Shown: positions 16,223 through 26,806, numbered from the stretch's first letter. The stretch: 64,000 nucleotides of DNA from Pseudomonas graminis (GCF_013201545.1 NZ_CP053746.1:496001-560000), one strand, 5' to 3'. Notes: generated by a model not told the origin, from the sequence alone. Numbers and translations are program-made.

Positions 16223-17110
16223 ATGAAACGCCTTCCGCCCCTGCCCGCCCTGCACACGTTCCTGATCACCGCGAAGTGCTGCAACTTCACTCGGGCTGCC
16301 GAGGCGCTGCATATCACCCAAGGCGCAGTCAGTCGGCAGATTTCCGGACTGGAAGCTCATCTGGGCTATCGCCTGTTCAATCGTCAGGCCCGGGGCTTGA
16401 ACCTGACCGCCCAGGGCCGTGAATTGCTGCCGCGCATCGAACAGGTGTTCAGCCTGATCGAAGAAGCGCTGGATCAGGTCGATGCCAAACCGAGGGCGCT
16501 ACAGATCAAGGCGCCGACCTGCATCAGCCGCTGGTTATTGCCGCGCCTCATGCAGTGGCAGAAAGAGCGGCCTGACGTGCCGGTGCGTCTGACCACGACC
16601 AGCGCCCACACCGTGGATTTTCGCCGGGAGGATTTCGATGCCGCCGTGGTGTTCGGCGCACACCCAGGTGATTTCACCCACGTGCAGCACCTTTTCGACG
16701 AACAACTCACGCCGGTGTGCTCGCCATCACTGCCATTCAGCAATCCCCTCTCCCGCCTCGCCGATCTGGAACGGCACATGCTCCTGCACCCCACCCTCGA
16801 CGAGCGGGACTGGACGCTGTGGCTGAAAGCCGCCAGGGCGAAGCTGAGCAATGTCGAGCAGGGCCAGCACTTCGACACGATGGACCTGGCGATGACCGTC
16901 GCGTCTCAAGGGTCCGGCGTTGCCATCGGCGACTGGTCGCTGATCGGCGAAGACCTGAGCGCCGGGCGGCTGGTCATGCCGTTCGAGCTGAGAGTGCGGA
17001 CCGGCGCGGCGTATTACTTCGTGCATCCCAGAGGCGCCAGCATCCCTTCCCCACTGCAGGATCTGCTGGACTGGCTGTCGCTGCAGGCGGCAGAAAGGCG
17101 CATCGGCTGA
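16223..17110 (+). CDS. LysR family transcriptional regulator, GcvA-like
   Basis: 295 residues from the ATG at 16223. The opening MKRLPPLPALHTFLITAKC is the classic GcvA/AmpR-type start, although the frame stays open upstream to 16097. The winged helix-turn-helix spans residues 5-65 (NFTRAAEALHITQGAVSRQI). It is followed by a substrate-binding domain (TCISRWLLPRLMQWQKERPDVPVRL, FDAAVVFG, GVAIGDWSLIGEDLSAGRLVMPF). It is divergent from aruI, the typical arrangement for a LysR protein controlling its neighbour, perhaps in response to an arginine metabolite. That role is inferred from position only. Confidence 0.9.
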   Translation: MKRLPPLPALHTFLITAKCCNFTRAAEALHITQGAVSRQISGLEAHLGYRLFNRQARGLNLTAQGRELLPRIEQVFSLIEEALDQVDAKPRALQIKAPTCISRWLLPRLMQWQKERPDVPVRLTTTSAHTVDFRREDFDAAVVFGAHPGDFTHVQHLFDEQLTPVCSPSLPFSNPLSRLADLERHMLLHPTLDERDWTLWLKAARAKLSNVEQGQHFDTMDLAMTVASQGSGVAIGDWSLIGEDLSAGRLVMPFELRVRTGAAYYFVHPRGASIPSPLQDLLDWLSLQAAERRIG

Positions 17111-17251
17111 GCGGCGCAATGCTCGCTCTTCCTCCATGGCCCGCCTGATACAAACATTCAATCCCCCCTCGCCCGGCCAACTCGCCGTAAGCGACCTACA
17201 CTGACAGTGTCCGCTCTGAACCAGATGTCCTACCGGATCGAGGCAAATGTC

Positions 17252-17428
17252 ATGAGAACCACAATAAAAAGACAGTGTGTTTATGTCGTCGCCGTTACTG
17301 CCGTATTGAGCCTGTATGTCGCAGGTGCTTACCGAATCGAACAAATGCGGCAAACGCCCCGCATGGCGGTGGTCTGCACGATGGGGCATTGCGTCCCTAC
17401 GGATGCGACGTTCAGCGCCCTGCGTTGA
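17252..17428 (+). CDS. Small single-helix membrane or exported protein (58 aa)
   Basis: 58 residues from an ATG with GAGG 8 bases upstream; the frame is open from 17207. A basic start (MRTTIKRQ) and one hydrophobic segment (VYVVAVTAVLSLYVAGAY) are followed by a short tail with two cysteines (VVCTMGHCVPT). It could be an inner-membrane anchored peptide with a periplasmic Cys pair, or an uncleaved signal anchor. I do not recognise it. It stands alone between the LysR gene and a drug exporter. Confidence 0.5.
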   Translation: MRTTIKRQCVYVVAVTAVLSLYVAGAYRIEQMRQTPRMAVVCTMGHCVPTDATFSALR

Positions 17429-17479
17429 CGGCAAACGCCGGTCAATCCGACGCTTAAAAACCCCGCAGCCTGCTATCGA

Positions 17480-17491
17480 TTAGCAAGCTAA
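17480..17491. promoter_or_regulatory. Candidate operator upstream of the DHA2 exporter
   Basis: TTAGCAAGCTAA is a short palindrome (TTAGC/GCTAA) 66 bases before the exporter start. MarR-type repressors commonly bind TTAGCNNGCTAA-like sites upstream of such pumps, but no marR gene lies beside it. Confidence 0.35.
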
Positions 17492-17557
17492 CGGACTAGA
17501 CTTGGCAAAAATTCCTGCGGGTGTTCAGCGGGTCAATCTGCCAGTCGAGTCCCTTCT

Positions 17558-19063
17558 GTGACGAGCCTCAATCAACCCCGTCCGGACATCCGCAGCATTC
17601 TGTTTGCGCTGATGATGGCCGTCTTCCTCAGTGCGCTGGATCAGACCATTGTTGCGGTCTCGATGCCGGCCATCTCAGCCCAATTCCAGGATTTCGACCT
17701 GCTCGCCTGGGTGATTTCCGCCTACATGGTCGCGCTGACCGTGGCCGTGCCGATTTACGGCAAGCTGGGGGACTTGTACGGTCGGCGCCGCTTGATGCTG
17801 TTCGGGCTGGCGACGTTTACCCTGGCCTCGCTGTTCTGCGCCATGGCCCAGAGCATGGAACAACTGGTGCTGGCGCGAGTGCTGCAAGGCATCGGCGCCG
17901 GCGGCATGGTCTCCGTGAGCCAGGCGATCATCGGCGACATCGTCCCGCCCCGGGAGCGCGGTCGCTATCAGGGTTACTTCAGCGGGATGTACGCAGCGGC
18001 GAGCGTGGCCGGGCCGGTGCTCGGCGGCTTCATGACCGAGTACCTGTCGTGGCGATGGGTGTTCATCATCAACTTGCCACTGGGGCTGGCTGCATGGTGG
18101 GTCGCGCGCAAAACGCTGGTTGGCCTGCCGATCCCTCAACGCAAACCGGTGATCGACTACCTGGGTACGGTGTTGATGATCATCGGCCTGACCGCCTTGC
18201 TGCTGGGCATTACCGAAATCGGTCAGGGCCACGGCTGGCGCGATGATTCGGTGGTCATGCAATTGTCGGTCGCGCTGCTCGCGCTGGTGATTTTTGTGTT
18301 GTACGAACGGCGCACCCGCGAACCATTACTGCCCATGCACCTGTTCGCCAATCGCAGCGCAGTGCTCTGCTGGTGCACTATTTTCTTCACCAGCTTTCAG
18401 GCCATCTCGCTGATCGTACTGCTGCCGCTGCGTTTTCAGACCGTCACCGGCGCAGGTGCCGACAGCGCGGCGTTGCACCTGATGCCATTGGCCATCGGCA
18501 TGCCCATAGGCGCGTACTTCGGCGGCCGCCGCACATCGCTGACGGGCCGCTACAAGCCAATCATCCTCACTGGCGCAGCGTTGATGCCGCTGGCGATCCT
18601 CGGCATCGCCTTCACGCCACCTCAGTCGGTCATTCTGACCAGCCTGTTCATGGTCCTGACCGGCATTGCCAGCGGCATGCAATTCCCGACGTCGCTGGTG
18701 GGCACACAGAACTCGGTGGAGGTCAAAGACATGGGCGTGGCGACCAGCACGACCAACCTGTTTCGTTCCCTGGGCGGCGCGGTCGGTGTGGCGACCATGT
18801 CGGCGCTGCTGCTGGCGATGCTCGCCGGTTCCGGCATCGCCCAGGTCGGCGGCGGTTCGATCCCGGGCGAGGGCTCGGGCAATGTGCTGATGGACAGTCT
18901 GCATACCGCCAGCGGCCCGGCCCTTGAATTGCTGCGCGGGCAACTGTCGATGACCTTCCAGCATCTGTTGATGGCCAGCGCGGCGGTGTCGCTACTGGGT
19001 CTGTCAGCTGCGCTGGCAATGCCCAATAACCTGCTGCGCGGGCGGGACGACAAGGACCGATAA
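17558..19063 (+). CDS. MFS drug exporter, DHA2 (EmrB/QacA) family
   Basis: 501 residues beginning at a GTG (no in-frame ATG precedes the first helix). Fourteen membrane helices are expected for this length and family. Diagnostic motifs are FLSALDQTIVAVSMPAI, VAVPIYGKLGDLYGRRRLML (motif A), LQGIGAGGMVSVSQAIIGDIVPPRERGRYQG and VAGPVLGGFMTEYLSWRWVF (motif C). It should export hydrophobic toxicants by proton antiport. It is not preceded by an emrA-type adaptor gene, so it probably works across the inner membrane alone. The palindrome at 17480 may be its control site. Confidence 0.9.
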   Translation: MTSLNQPRPDIRSILFALMMAVFLSALDQTIVAVSMPAISAQFQDFDLLAWVISAYMVALTVAVPIYGKLGDLYGRRRLMLFGLATFTLASLFCAMAQSMEQLVLARVLQGIGAGGMVSVSQAIIGDIVPPRERGRYQGYFSGMYAAASVAGPVLGGFMTEYLSWRWVFIINLPLGLAAWWVARKTLVGLPIPQRKPVIDYLGTVLMIIGLTALLLGITEIGQGHGWRDDSVVMQLSVALLALVIFVLYERRTREPLLPMHLFANRSAVLCWCTIFFTSFQAISLIVLLPLRFQTVTGAGADSAALHLMPLAIGMPIGAYFGGRRTSLTGRYKPIILTGAALMPLAILGIAFTPPQSVILTSLFMVLTGIASGMQFPTSLVGTQNSVEVKDMGVATSTTNLFRSLGGAVGVATMSALLLAMLAGSGIAQVGGGSIPGEGSGNVLMDSLHTASGPALELLRGQLSMTFQHLLMASAAVSLLGLSAALAMPNNLLRGRDDKDR

Positions 19064-19081
19064 ACGAGCCTGCCAGACCGA

Positions 19082-19942
19082 TCAGCCGCTGTAGTAACCC
19101 ACCGCCACCAGGAATTCACCGACCTTGCGCACGTAAGCGTGCTTATGTTCGATCTTGCTGGTGACCGGATTGCGCCAGCGGTATTCGTACTCGCCTTCGG
19201 GCTGCTTCTTGATCAGCTCGAGCATTGGAATGCCAACCGGTTTGCCTTCCGGATCCTTGACCTTGCTGAAGTCGGTGTTCACCAGCCGCAGATTGGTGCC
19301 GTGGGCCACGTAGCGTCTGGTCTCAACGTTCACCACGAAGACATACAGATCGTCTTGCAGAAACCCGCCCTTGAGGTCATTGATCGCATGGAGGGTGCCG
19401 TCTTTATCCTGGTCCAGCGCCTTGGAAGCTTTGTCGAGCAACGCCCTCGCCTGCTCCGGCGAAGCACGGGGCAAGTAATAACCGACAGCCAACACTCGAT
19501 CGCCGATGCGCTGGAAATACACCCGCTTGCGCTCGACCTTGCCGTCGCGCCAGTTCTGCCAGCGATATTCGGCCTGCTGAACGCCGGCGCTTTCCGGGGT
19601 TTGCAGCACCTGCCTGAAGGTTTTCTGCAACTCAGGATCAAGCACGGACGACACATCTCGGCCGATTAACGCGACCGATGGCCCGCCACTTGCAAGCATG
19701 ATGCCTTTGGTATCGGTGACGAAAACATAACGCTCGCCATCAACAAACTCGCCCTGGCGGCTGTACTCGGCCAGCGCTTTGTCTCCCTGGACGCGATACC
19801 GGGCAACGGCTTTTTCCAGCAGTCCCTTGGCCGCTGCCGCTTCCTCGGCTTCGTCGCCTGCTGCCCAGCCCTGCCCGATGCACAAGGCAGCGAGCACACC
19901 CATCAGTAGCCTGCTGCATGCGTTTTTTGACACGACTGCCAT
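19082..19942 (-). CDS. Exported protein with two Cache-type sensor domains
   Basis: 286 residues from the ATG at 19942 (GGGGGCG upstream). The signal peptide (SRLLMGVLAALCIGQGWAA) is followed by two tandem single-Cache domains. The first shows YVFVTDTKGIMLASGG...LIGRDVSS and YRWQNWRDGKVERKRVYFQRIGDRVLAVGYY. The second is its repeat: LYVFVVNVETRRYVAHG, then YRWRNPVTSKIEHKHAYVRKVGEFLVAVGYYSG. No transmembrane or signalling domain follows, so it is a free periplasmic ligand binder. It might hand a ligand to a receptor or transporter. It is convergent with the DHA2 exporter (18 bases apart), so linkage to that pump is not implied. Confidence 0.8.
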   Translation of the reverse strand: MAVVSKNACSRLLMGVLAALCIGQGWAAGDEAEEAAAAKGLLEKAVARYRVQGDKALAEYSRQGEFVDGERYVFVTDTKGIMLASGGPSVALIGRDVSSVLDPELQKTFRQVLQTPESAGVQQAEYRWQNWRDGKVERKRVYFQRIGDRVLAVGYYLPRASPEQARALLDKASKALDQDKDGTLHAINDLKGGFLQDDLYVFVVNVETRRYVAHGTNLRLVNTDFSKVKDPEGKPVGIPMLELIKKQPEGEYEYRWRNPVTSKIEHKHAYVRKVGEFLVAVGYYSG

Positions 19943-20131
19943 CGCTTCGCCCCCACTCTTATTGGTTATGGGCCAAGCGTAGACGGGAGATTGCGATAGG
20001 GCAGCATTCGGCACTTCAATGAGTACCCGGACCTGAATGAGCGCTGAATCACCGGTTTCGCTGAGTAAAGCGAAGGTAAACCGCCTTTTCAGCGAAGGTC
20101 AGGCGCGGTATAGATACAGGCCAAACGCCAT

Positions 20132-20776
20132 TTAGGCCGACGTGGTATCGCGTAACGCCGGGCTGAAGCGGAGCATGTCGAGAATGCCATCGACCAGACG
20201 CTCGGCGTCGTCATGCAGCGGGAAGCTTTCCGGCACCAGCAGCCACTGGCCGATGATGCCGTGGATATAAGCATGCAGGCAGATCGCAGCGCGCTGCGGA
20301 TTGAGGTCAGCGGGGAGCTGGCCTTGCCGGGAAGCATTACTGAGCGCCAGCGCAATCCGCTCGTTGGCGTCAAGCCAGACAAATTGCCGTTGTTGCCGCA
20401 TGTCACACATTTCGTCGGTAAATTCGAATTTATGGAACAGAATTTCATTGATGCGACGGGTTTTAGGATCGCTGGCAACTTGCTGAAACAAATGAATGAG
20501 AAGCTTGCGCGTCCATCCCAGCGGGTCTACTTCATCTTCGCTTTCGCTCGCCCTCGCCATCTCTTCCAGAGGCTCATGCAGGCTGTCGAGCATGGCCTGG
20601 ACCAGATCGGCCTTGTTGCTGAAATGCCAATAGATCGCGCCGCGGGTCACGCCAGCCAAGGCCGCAATATCGGCAAGCGTCGTGCGGGAGACCCCTCGAT
20701 CGTAGAAAGCCTGCTCGGCAGCTTCGAGGATCTGCTTGCGCGTTTCCTGGGCTTCTTCTTTCGTGCGTCGAACCAT
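20132..20776 (-). CDS. ttgR: TetR family repressor of the ttgABC efflux operon
   Basis: 214 residues. The N terminus [20 protein letters not shown], with the helix-turn-helix [21 protein letters not shown], is nearly identical to what I recall of P. putida TtgR and P. syringae Pme[14 protein letters not shown] and [18 protein letters not shown] are also family-specific. TtgR binds drugs and plant flavonoids in its C-terminal pocket and then releases the operator. It is divergent from ttgA, and the conserved operator lies between them at 20916-20946, closer to ttgA. Confidence 0.93.
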   Translation of the reverse strand: MVRRTKEEAQETRKQILEAAEQAFYDRGVSRTTLADIAALAGVTRGAIYWHFSNKADLVQAMLDSLHEPLEEMARASESEDEVDPLGWTRKLLIHLFQQVASDPKTRRINEILFHKFEFTDEMCDMRQQRQFVWLDANERIALALSNASRQGQLPADLNPQRAAICLHAYIHGIIGQWLLVPESFPLHDDAERLVDGILDMLRFSPALRDTTSA

Positions 20777-20915
20777 GGCAGTAAAAACCTCAATGAAAGT
20801 GCCTCAGGCGCTCTGGTCGAGTGGCCTGCACAGCACGTCGGGCGGCCTTTGTAATGCCTTGTCCCGGACCTACAATCGATACCCTCGGTGCGTTGGAGTG
20901 TCGCACTCGTGGGTG

Positions 20916-20946
20916 TTTACAAACAACCGTGAATGTAAGTATATTC
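20916..20946. promoter_or_regulatory. TtgR operator / overlapping promoters
   Basis: The 31 bases start TTTACAAACAACCGTGAATG and continue TAAGTATATTC. They match the P. putida TtgR operator as I remember it (TTACAAACAACCATGAATGT core) with one change. TTTACA at 20916 can act as a -35 box for ttgA with TATATT-like bases 17-18 further on, so repressor binding would block RNA polymerase. Confidence 0.8.
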
Positions 20947-21031
20947 ATTAGCATCCTACTTATCTAGCTGGAATACTTTCCCGCCCTCTTTCCACTACCC
21001 ATGAGTTCAGGCTCCTGACCCGAGGATCTTC

Positions 21032-22192
21032 ATGCAATTCAAGCCAGCTGTTACCGTACTGGTCACTGCCGTCGCCCTGGCATCGCTGCTCTCCGGATGC
21101 AGCAAGAAGGAAGAAGCGGCCGCAGCACCACCGCCCCCTCAGGTCGGCGTCGTTACTCTGAAAACCCAGGCCTACACCCTCACCTCTGAACTTCCCGGTC
21201 GGACCACTGCGTTCCGTATCGCCGAAGTGCGTCCGCAAGTGAACGGCATCATTCTCAAGCGCCTGTTTACTGAAGGTGCGGACGTCAAAGCCGGTCAGCA
21301 GCTCTATCAGATCGACCCGGCGATTTACCAGGCCACCCTGGACAGCGCCAAAGCGACCTACGAATCCTCCAACTCCCTCGCTGGCCGCTATAAGCAGCTG
21401 ATCAACGAGCAAGCCGTCAGCCGTCAGGAATACGACACGGCGGTGGGTTCGGCTCGTGAAGCGAAGGCGGCGGTGCAGACAGCGGAGATCAACCTGCGCT
21501 ACACCAAGGTCTATGCGCCGATCTCCGGCCGCATCGGTCGCTCGCTGGTGACGGAAGGTGCGCTGGTCAGCAACGGCCAGGCCGATGCGATGGCCACCAT
21601 TCAGCAGCTCGACCCGATTTACGTCGACGTGATCCAGTCTTCGGCCGAGATGCTCAAGCTGCGTCGCGAACTGGAAAGCGGCAAGCTGCAGAAAGCCGGC
21701 GAGAACTCCGCGAAGGTCAAGCTGGTACTGGAAGACGGCAGCCTCTACCCCATCGAAGGCAAGCTTGAGTTCTCCGAAGTGTCGGTCGACCAGACCACCG
21801 GTTCCGTGACGCTGCGCGCCGTGTTCCCGAACCCGGATCACACTCTGTTGCCGGGCATGTTCGTGCATGCACGACTGCAATCGGGCGTGGCCGAGAACGC
21901 GATCCTGGTTCCACAGCAAGGCATCACCCGTGATCTGAAAGGCACGCCAACCGCATTGGTGGTGAACGCCGACAACAAGGTCGAGTCCCGCACGCTGGTT
22001 GCCAACCGCACCATCGGCAGCGACTGGTTGGTTGAAAAGGGCCTGAACGCAGGTGATCGCGTGATTACCGAAGGGCTGCAATACGTCAAGCCAGGCGCTG
22101 AAGTGAAAGTGGCCGAAGCCACCAACGTCAACGCAGCTAACCCGGCAACTGCCCCGGCAACTGATAAAGCCGCAGGCAGCAAAGGGGAGTAA
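21032..22192 (+). CDS. ttgA: RND efflux periplasmic adaptor lipoprotein TtgA/MexA
   Basis: 386 residues. The lipoprotein signal ends LLSGC (Cys23). Membrane-fusion-protein elements follow in order: barrel-sandwich half (EVRPQVNGIILKRLFTEGADVKAGQQLYQID), helical hairpin (about residues 100-170), second lipoyl half (YAPISGRIGRSLVTEGALV), beta-barrel (DGSLYPIEGKLEFSEVSVDQTTGSV) and membrane-proximal domain ending in an Ala/Asn/Pro-rich tail. It links the TtgB pump to the TtgC channel. First gene of ttgABC, 3 bases before ttgB. Confidence 0.95.
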   Translation: MQFKPAVTVLVTAVALASLLSGCSKKEEAAAAPPPPQVGVVTLKTQAYTLTSELPGRTTAFRIAEVRPQVNGIILKRLFTEGADVKAGQQLYQIDPAIYQATLDSAKATYESSNSLAGRYKQLINEQAVSRQEYDTAVGSAREAKAAVQTAEINLRYTKVYAPISGRIGRSLVTEGALVSNGQADAMATIQQLDPIYVDVIQSSAEMLKLRRELESGKLQKAGENSAKVKLVLEDGSLYPIEGKLEFSEVSVDQTTGSVTLRAVFPNPDHTLLPGMFVHARLQSGVAENAILVPQQGITRDLKGTPTALVVNADNKVESRTLVANRTIGSDWLVEKGLNAGDRVITEGLQYVKPGAEVKVAEATNVNAANPATAPATDKAAGSKGE

Positions 22193-22195
22193 TTC

Positions 22196-25100
22196 ATGTC
22201 GAAATTTTTTATCGACCGGCCGATCTTCGCGTGGGTAATTGCCCTCGTGATCATGCTGGTGGGGACGCTGTCGATCCTCAAGCTACCGATCAACCAATAC
22301 CCGGCCATTGCACCGCCGGCCATCGCGATCGCCGTGACCTACCCGGGTGCCAACGCGCAGACCGTGCAGGACACCGTGGTTCAGGTGATCGAGCAGCAGC
22401 TCAACGGCATCGACAACCTGCGTTATGTGTCCTCGGAAAGTAACTCCGACGGCAGCATGACCATCACCGCGACGTTCAACCAGGGTACCAACCCGGACAT
22501 CGCTCAGGTTCAGGTGCAGAACAAGCTCAACCTGGCCACCCCGCTGCTGCCGCAAGAGGTGCAGCAACAGGGTATCCGTGTAACCAAGGCGGTGAAGAAC
22601 TTCCTGATGGTCGTCGGTCTGGTGTCCGAAGACGGCAGCATGGGCAAGGAAGACTTGTCCAACTACATCGTGTCGAACATGCAGGACCCGATCTCCCGTA
22701 CCTCCGGTGTGGGTGACTTCCAGGTCTTCGGTGCCCAGTACGCCATGCGTATCTGGCTCGACCCGGCCAAGCTGAACAACTTCCAGCTGACCCCGGTCGA
22801 CGTTAAAACGGCCATCACTGCCCAGAACGTTCAGGTGTCTTCCGGCCAGATTGGCGGTTTGCCTGCGCTCAAGGGTCAGCAGCTGAACGCCACGATCATC
22901 GGTAAAACCCGTCTGCAGACCGCCGAGCAGTTCGGCAACATTCTGCTGAAGGTCAATCAGGATGGTTCGCAGGTTCGCCTTAAGGATGTCGCCAAAGTCG
23001 GTCTGGGTGGCGAGAACTACAGCATTGACGCGCAGTTCAACGGCAAGCCGGCCTCCGGTCTGGCGATCAAGTTGGCGACCGGTGCCAACGCGCTGGACAC
23101 CGCCAAGGCGATCCGCGCCACGATCTCCCAGCTGGAGCCGTTCTTTCCGCCTGGCATGAAAGTGGTTTACCCGTACGACACCACGCCAGTGGTTCAGGAA
23201 TCCATCACCGGCGTGGTACACACCCTGGGTGAAGCGATCATCCTGGTGTTCCTGGTGATGTACCTGTTCCTGCAGAACTTCCGCGCCACCATCATCACCA
23301 CGATGACCGTGCCGGTGGTATTGCTGGGTACGTTCGGGATCCTTGCTGCTGCCGGTTTCACCATCAACACGCTGACCATGTTCGGGGTGATCCTTGCCAT
23401 CGGCTTGCTGGTGGACGATGCCATCGTTGTGGTGGAAAACGTCGAGCGGGTGATGGCGGAGGACAAACTTTCGCCGCGGGACGCCACGATCAAATCCATG
23501 GAGCAGATCCAGGGTGCACTGGTCGGTATCGCACTCGTCCTGTGTGCGGTTCTGCTGCCAATGGCGTTCTTCGGCGGGTCTACGGGTGTGATCTACCGGC
23601 AGTTCTCGATCACCATTGTTTCGGCGATGGCACTTTCGGTACTGGTCGCGCTGATCTTCACCCCGGCGCTGTGCTCCACCCTGCTCAAGCCGATCGATCA
23701 CGAGAAGCACGGGCAGCCGAAACGTGGATTCTTTGGCTGGTTCAACCGCACCTTCGACCGCAGCGTAGTGAGCTACGAGCGCGGCGTCGGCAACATGCTC
23801 AAGCACAAGATTCCGGCCTTCATCGTTTACGCGCTGATCGTCTGCGGCACCATCTGGATGTTCACCCGCATTCCGAGCGCGTTCCTGCCGGAAGAAGACC
23901 AGGGCGTGATTTTCGCGCAGGTGCAGACGCCTCCAGGCTCCTCGGCTGAACGTACGCAGACCGTCATCGACAACATGCGTAAGTACCTGCTGGAAGAAGA
24001 ATCCGGCGCGGTCAACTCGGTGTTCACCGTTAACGGCTTCAACTTTGCCGGTCGCGGTCAGAGTTCCGGTTTGGCGTTCATCATGCTGAAACCGTGGGGC
24101 GATCGTGATGCCTCCAACAGTGTTTTCGAGCTGGCCAAACGGGCGCAGCAGCACTTCTTCGGTTTCCGCGACGCAATGACCTTTGCGGTCGTACCGCCTG
24201 CGGTACTGGAACTGGGTAACGCCACCGGTTTCGACGTGTACTTGCAGGATCAGGGCGGCGTGGGTCACGCCAAGCTGATGGAAGCGCGTAACCAGCTGTT
24301 GGGCATGGCGGCACAGAGCAAGATTCTGGCGGGCGTGCGTCCGAACGGTCTTAACGATGAGCCGCAATACCAACTGGTTATCGATGACGAGCGTGCGCAG
24401 GCCCTGGGCCTGAGCCTGTCGGACATCAACACCACGCTGTCCATCGCCATGGGTGGCAACTACGTCAACGACTTCATCGACCGCGGTCGGGTCAAGAAGG
24501 TGTACGTGCAGGGCGATGCCAGTGCGCGGATGAAGCCGGAAGACTTGAAGAAGTGGTACGTGCGCAACACCGCTGGCGAGATGGTGCCGTTTGCCTCGTT
24601 CGCCACCGGCGAGTGGGTGTTCGGTTCGCCGAAGCTGTCCCGTTACAACGGTGTACCGGCCGAGGAAGTACTGGGTACTCCGGCGCCGGGTTACAGCACC
24701 GGTGAGGCGATGGCCGAGGTCGAGCAATTGGCGAAGAAGTTGCCGGCCGGCGTGGGTCTTTCCTGGACGGGTCTGTCCTATGAAGAGCGTCTGTCCGGTT
24801 CTCAGGCGCCCGCGCTGTACGCACTGTCCATTCTGATCGTGTTCCTGTGTCTGGCGGCGCTGTACGAAAGCTGGTCGATTCCGATCGCGGTGTTGCTGGT
24901 CATCCCGCTTGGGGTTATCGGTGCGCTGATCGCGACGAGCCTGCGTGGCCTGTCCAATGACGTGTTCTTCCAGGTAGGTCTCTTGGTGACGGTGGGTCTG
25001 GCAGCGAAAAACGCTATTCTGATCGTCGAGTTCGCCAAGGAGCTGCATGAACAGGGCAAGGGCATCGTCGACGCAACCATCGAAGCCTGCCGGATGCGTC

Positions 25101-25330
25101 TGCGGCCCATCGTGATGACGTCCATGGCGTTCATTCTCGGTGTGGTTCCGCTGGCGATTTCCTCGGGCGCCGGTGCCGGTAGCCAGCATTCAATCGGTAC
25201 GGGCGTAATCGGCGGTATGATCACCGCGGTTATCCTGGCGATCTTCTGGGTACCGTTGTTCTTCGTTTCGATATCTTCGCTGTTCAAAGGCAAACAGAAA
25301 CACACTCCACACGATGAGGCTGGCCAATGA
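22196..25330 (+). CDS. ttgB: RND efflux transporter TtgB/MexB (HAE1 family)
   Basis: 1044 residues, the normal size for MexB/AcrB. It starts [17 protein letters not shown]. Family features include [20 protein letters not shown], the fourth-helix proton-relay region [20 protein letters not shown], and the repeated second half with [20 protein letters not shown] and [21 protein letters not shown]. Twelve helices and two large periplasmic loops are present. It should extrude antibiotics, solvents and plant phenolics using the proton gradient. The 4-base overlap with ttgC (ATGA) indicates coupled translation. The long open frame on the opposite strand is a shadow. Confidence 0.97.
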   Translation: MSKFFIDRPIFAWVIALVIMLVGTLSILKLPINQYPAIAPPAIAIAVTYPGANAQTVQDTVVQVIEQQLNGIDNLRYVSSESNSDGSMTITATFNQGTNPDIAQVQVQNKLNLATPLLPQEVQQQGIRVTKAVKNFLMVVGLVSEDGSMGKEDLSNYIVSNMQDPISRTSGVGDFQVFGAQYAMRIWLDPAKLNNFQLTPVDVKTAITAQNVQVSSGQIGGLPALKGQQLNATIIGKTRLQTAEQFGNILLKVNQDGSQVRLKDVAKVGLGGENYSIDAQFNGKPASGLAIKLATGANALDTAKAIRATISQLEPFFPPGMKVVYPYDTTPVVQESITGVVHTLGEAIILVFLVMYLFLQNFRATIITTMTVPVVLLGTFGILAAAGFTINTLTMFGVILAIGLLVDDAIVVVENVERVMAEDKLSPRDATIKSMEQIQGALVGIALVLCAVLLPMAFFGGSTGVIYRQFSITIVSAMALSVLVALIFTPALCSTLLKPIDHEKHGQPKRGFFGWFNRTFDRSVVSYERGVGNMLKHKIPAFIVYALIVCGTIWMFTRIPSAFLPEEDQGVIFAQVQTPPGSSAERTQTVIDNMRKYLLEEESGAVNSVFTVNGFNFAGRGQSSGLAFIMLKPWGDRDASNSVFELAKRAQQHFFGFRDAMTFAVVPPAVLELGNATGFDVYLQDQGGVGHAKLMEARNQLLGMAAQSKILAGVRPNGLNDEPQYQLVIDDERAQALGLSLSDINTTLSIAMGGNYVNDFIDRGRVKKVYVQGDASARMKPEDLKKWYVRNTAGEMVPFASFATGEWVFGSPKLSRYNGVPAEEVLGTPAPGYSTGEAMAEVEQLAKKLPAGVGLSWTGLSYEERLSGSQAPALYALSILIVFLCLAALYESWSIPIAVLLVIPLGVIGALIATSLRGLSNDVFFQVGLLVTVGLAAKNAILIVEFAKELHEQGKGIVDATIEACRMRLRPIVMTSMAFILGVVPLAISSGAGAGSQHSIGTGVIGGMITAVILAIFWVPLFFVSISSLFKGKQKHTPHDEAGQ

Positions 25331-26793
25331 GCAAGTCCCTGATCTCGCTGGCGGTCACCGCGTTCATTCTCGGCGGCTGCTCGTTGATCCCCGATTACAA
25401 GCAGCCCGCCGCACCGGTGCCGGCTCAGTTCCCGCAAGGTCCGGCATACTCGCCGGCCCAGGCGGCGAATCAGGCGGCGGCCGAGCAAGGCTGGCGTCAG
25501 TTTTTCCATGACCCGGCGCTGCAGCAGCTGATTCAGACGTCGCTGCAGAACAACCGTGACCTGCGCGTCGCCGTGCTGAACATCGACGCCTACCGCGCGC
25601 AGTACCGCATTCAACGTGCGGACCTGTTCCCGGCTGTTGCAGCCTCGGGCACCGGCACGCGTCAGCGCGTGCCGGGCGACCTGTCGCAAACGGGCGAGTC
25701 CGGTATCACCAGTCAGTATTCGGTGGGTCTGGGCATCAGTTCCTATGAGCTGGATCTGTTCGGACGAGTGCGCAGCCTCAGTGAGCAGGCGCTGCAAACC
25801 TACTTCGCCGGTGAAGAAGGCCGACGCAGCACGCAGATCAGTCTGGTGGCCAACGTGGCCAACGCCTATCTGACGTGGGAAGCGGACAAAGAGCTGTTGA
25901 AGCTGACCCAGGACACCCTGGGCGCCTTCGAGGAAAGCCTGCGTCTGACCTCTCGCAGCAGCGAAGTGGGTGTGGCTTCGGCACTGGATCTGGCGCAATC
26001 GCGCACCTCCGTAGAGAGCGCCCGCGTCAAGCTGGCCCAGTACCAGCGACTGGTCGCCCAGGACGAAAACAATCTGGTGCTGTTGTTGGGCACCAGTCTG
26101 CCGGCCAACCTGCCCGCGTCCAAGCCGTTGAGCGCTGACATGCTCAACGAAATGCCGCCGGGGCTGCCTTCTGAGCTGCTGCAACGCCGTCCGGATATCT
26201 TGCAGGCCGAATACAACCTGAAAGCCGCCAACGCCAATATCGGCGCTGCACGCGCCGCGTTCTTCCCCAGCATCAGCCTCACGGCCAGTGCCGGTACGGC
26301 GAGCGGCGACCTGAGCGGTCTGTTCAAAGGCGGTTCGGGGACGTGGCTGTTCGAGCCGTCGATCAATCTGCCGATCTTCAACGCGGGCAGTTTGCGCGCG
26401 AGCCTCGACTACTCGAAGATCCAGAAAGACATCGGCGTCGCCAACTACGAGAAGGCGATTCAGACGGCGTTTCAGGAAGTCTCCGACGGTCTGGCCGCGC
26501 GCAAGACCTACACCGATCAGCTCAAGGCGCAGACCGATTTCGTCAACGCCAACCAGGACTACTACCGTCTGGCCGAGCGTCGCTATCGCATCGGGATCGA
26601 CAGCAACCTGACCTTCCTCGACGCCCAGCGTCAGTTGTTCAGCGCGCAGCAGTCGTTGATTACCGATCGTCTGTCGCAGCTGAACAGCGAGGTCAATCTG
26701 TACCGCGCTCTCGGCGGCGGCTGGTACGAACAGACCCCGACCGGCGAGCGTCAGCCAACCGCGGGTGATGTGCCGTCTACCCGCTTGTTCTGA
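25327..26793 (+). CDS. ttgC: Outer membrane efflux channel TtgC/OprM
   Basis: 488 residues. The lipoprotein signal ends ILGGC (Cys18), giving an acylated TolC-type protein. Two internally similar outer-membrane-factor halves are visible ([21 protein letters not shown] and [42 protein letters not shown] is a family hallmark). Trimers form the exit duct for TtgAB. Last gene of the operon, followed by a bidirectional terminator shared with the convergent pcaD. Confidence 0.95.
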   Translation: MSKSLISLAVTAFILGGCSLIPDYKQPAAPVPAQFPQGPAYSPAQAANQAAAEQGWRQFFHDPALQQLIQTSLQNNRDLRVAVLNIDAYRAQYRIQRADLFPAVAASGTGTRQRVPGDLSQTGESGITSQYSVGLGISSYELDLFGRVRSLSEQALQTYFAGEEGRRSTQISLVANVANAYLTWEADKELLKLTQDTLGAFEESLRLTSRSSEVGVASALDLAQSRTSVESARVKLAQYQRLVAQDENNLVLLLGTSLPANLPASKPLSADMLNEMPPGLPSELLQRRPDILQAEYNLKAANANIGAARAAFFPSISLTASAGTASGDLSGLFKGGSGTWLFEPSINLPIFNAGSLRASLDYSKIQKDIGVANYEKAIQTAFQEVSDGLAARKTYTDQLKAQTDFVNANQDYYRLAERRYRIGIDSNLTFLDAQRQLFSAQQSLITDRLSQLNSEVNLYRALGGGWYEQTPTGERQPTAGDVPSTRLF

Positions 26794-26806
26794 TACGCCG
26801 CGTATG

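Noticed and set aside
22283..25189. 968-codon open frame on the minus strand
   Set aside because: It lies entirely opposite ttgB. Its His/Arg/Gln-rich translation is the usual antisense shadow of a GC-rich gene.
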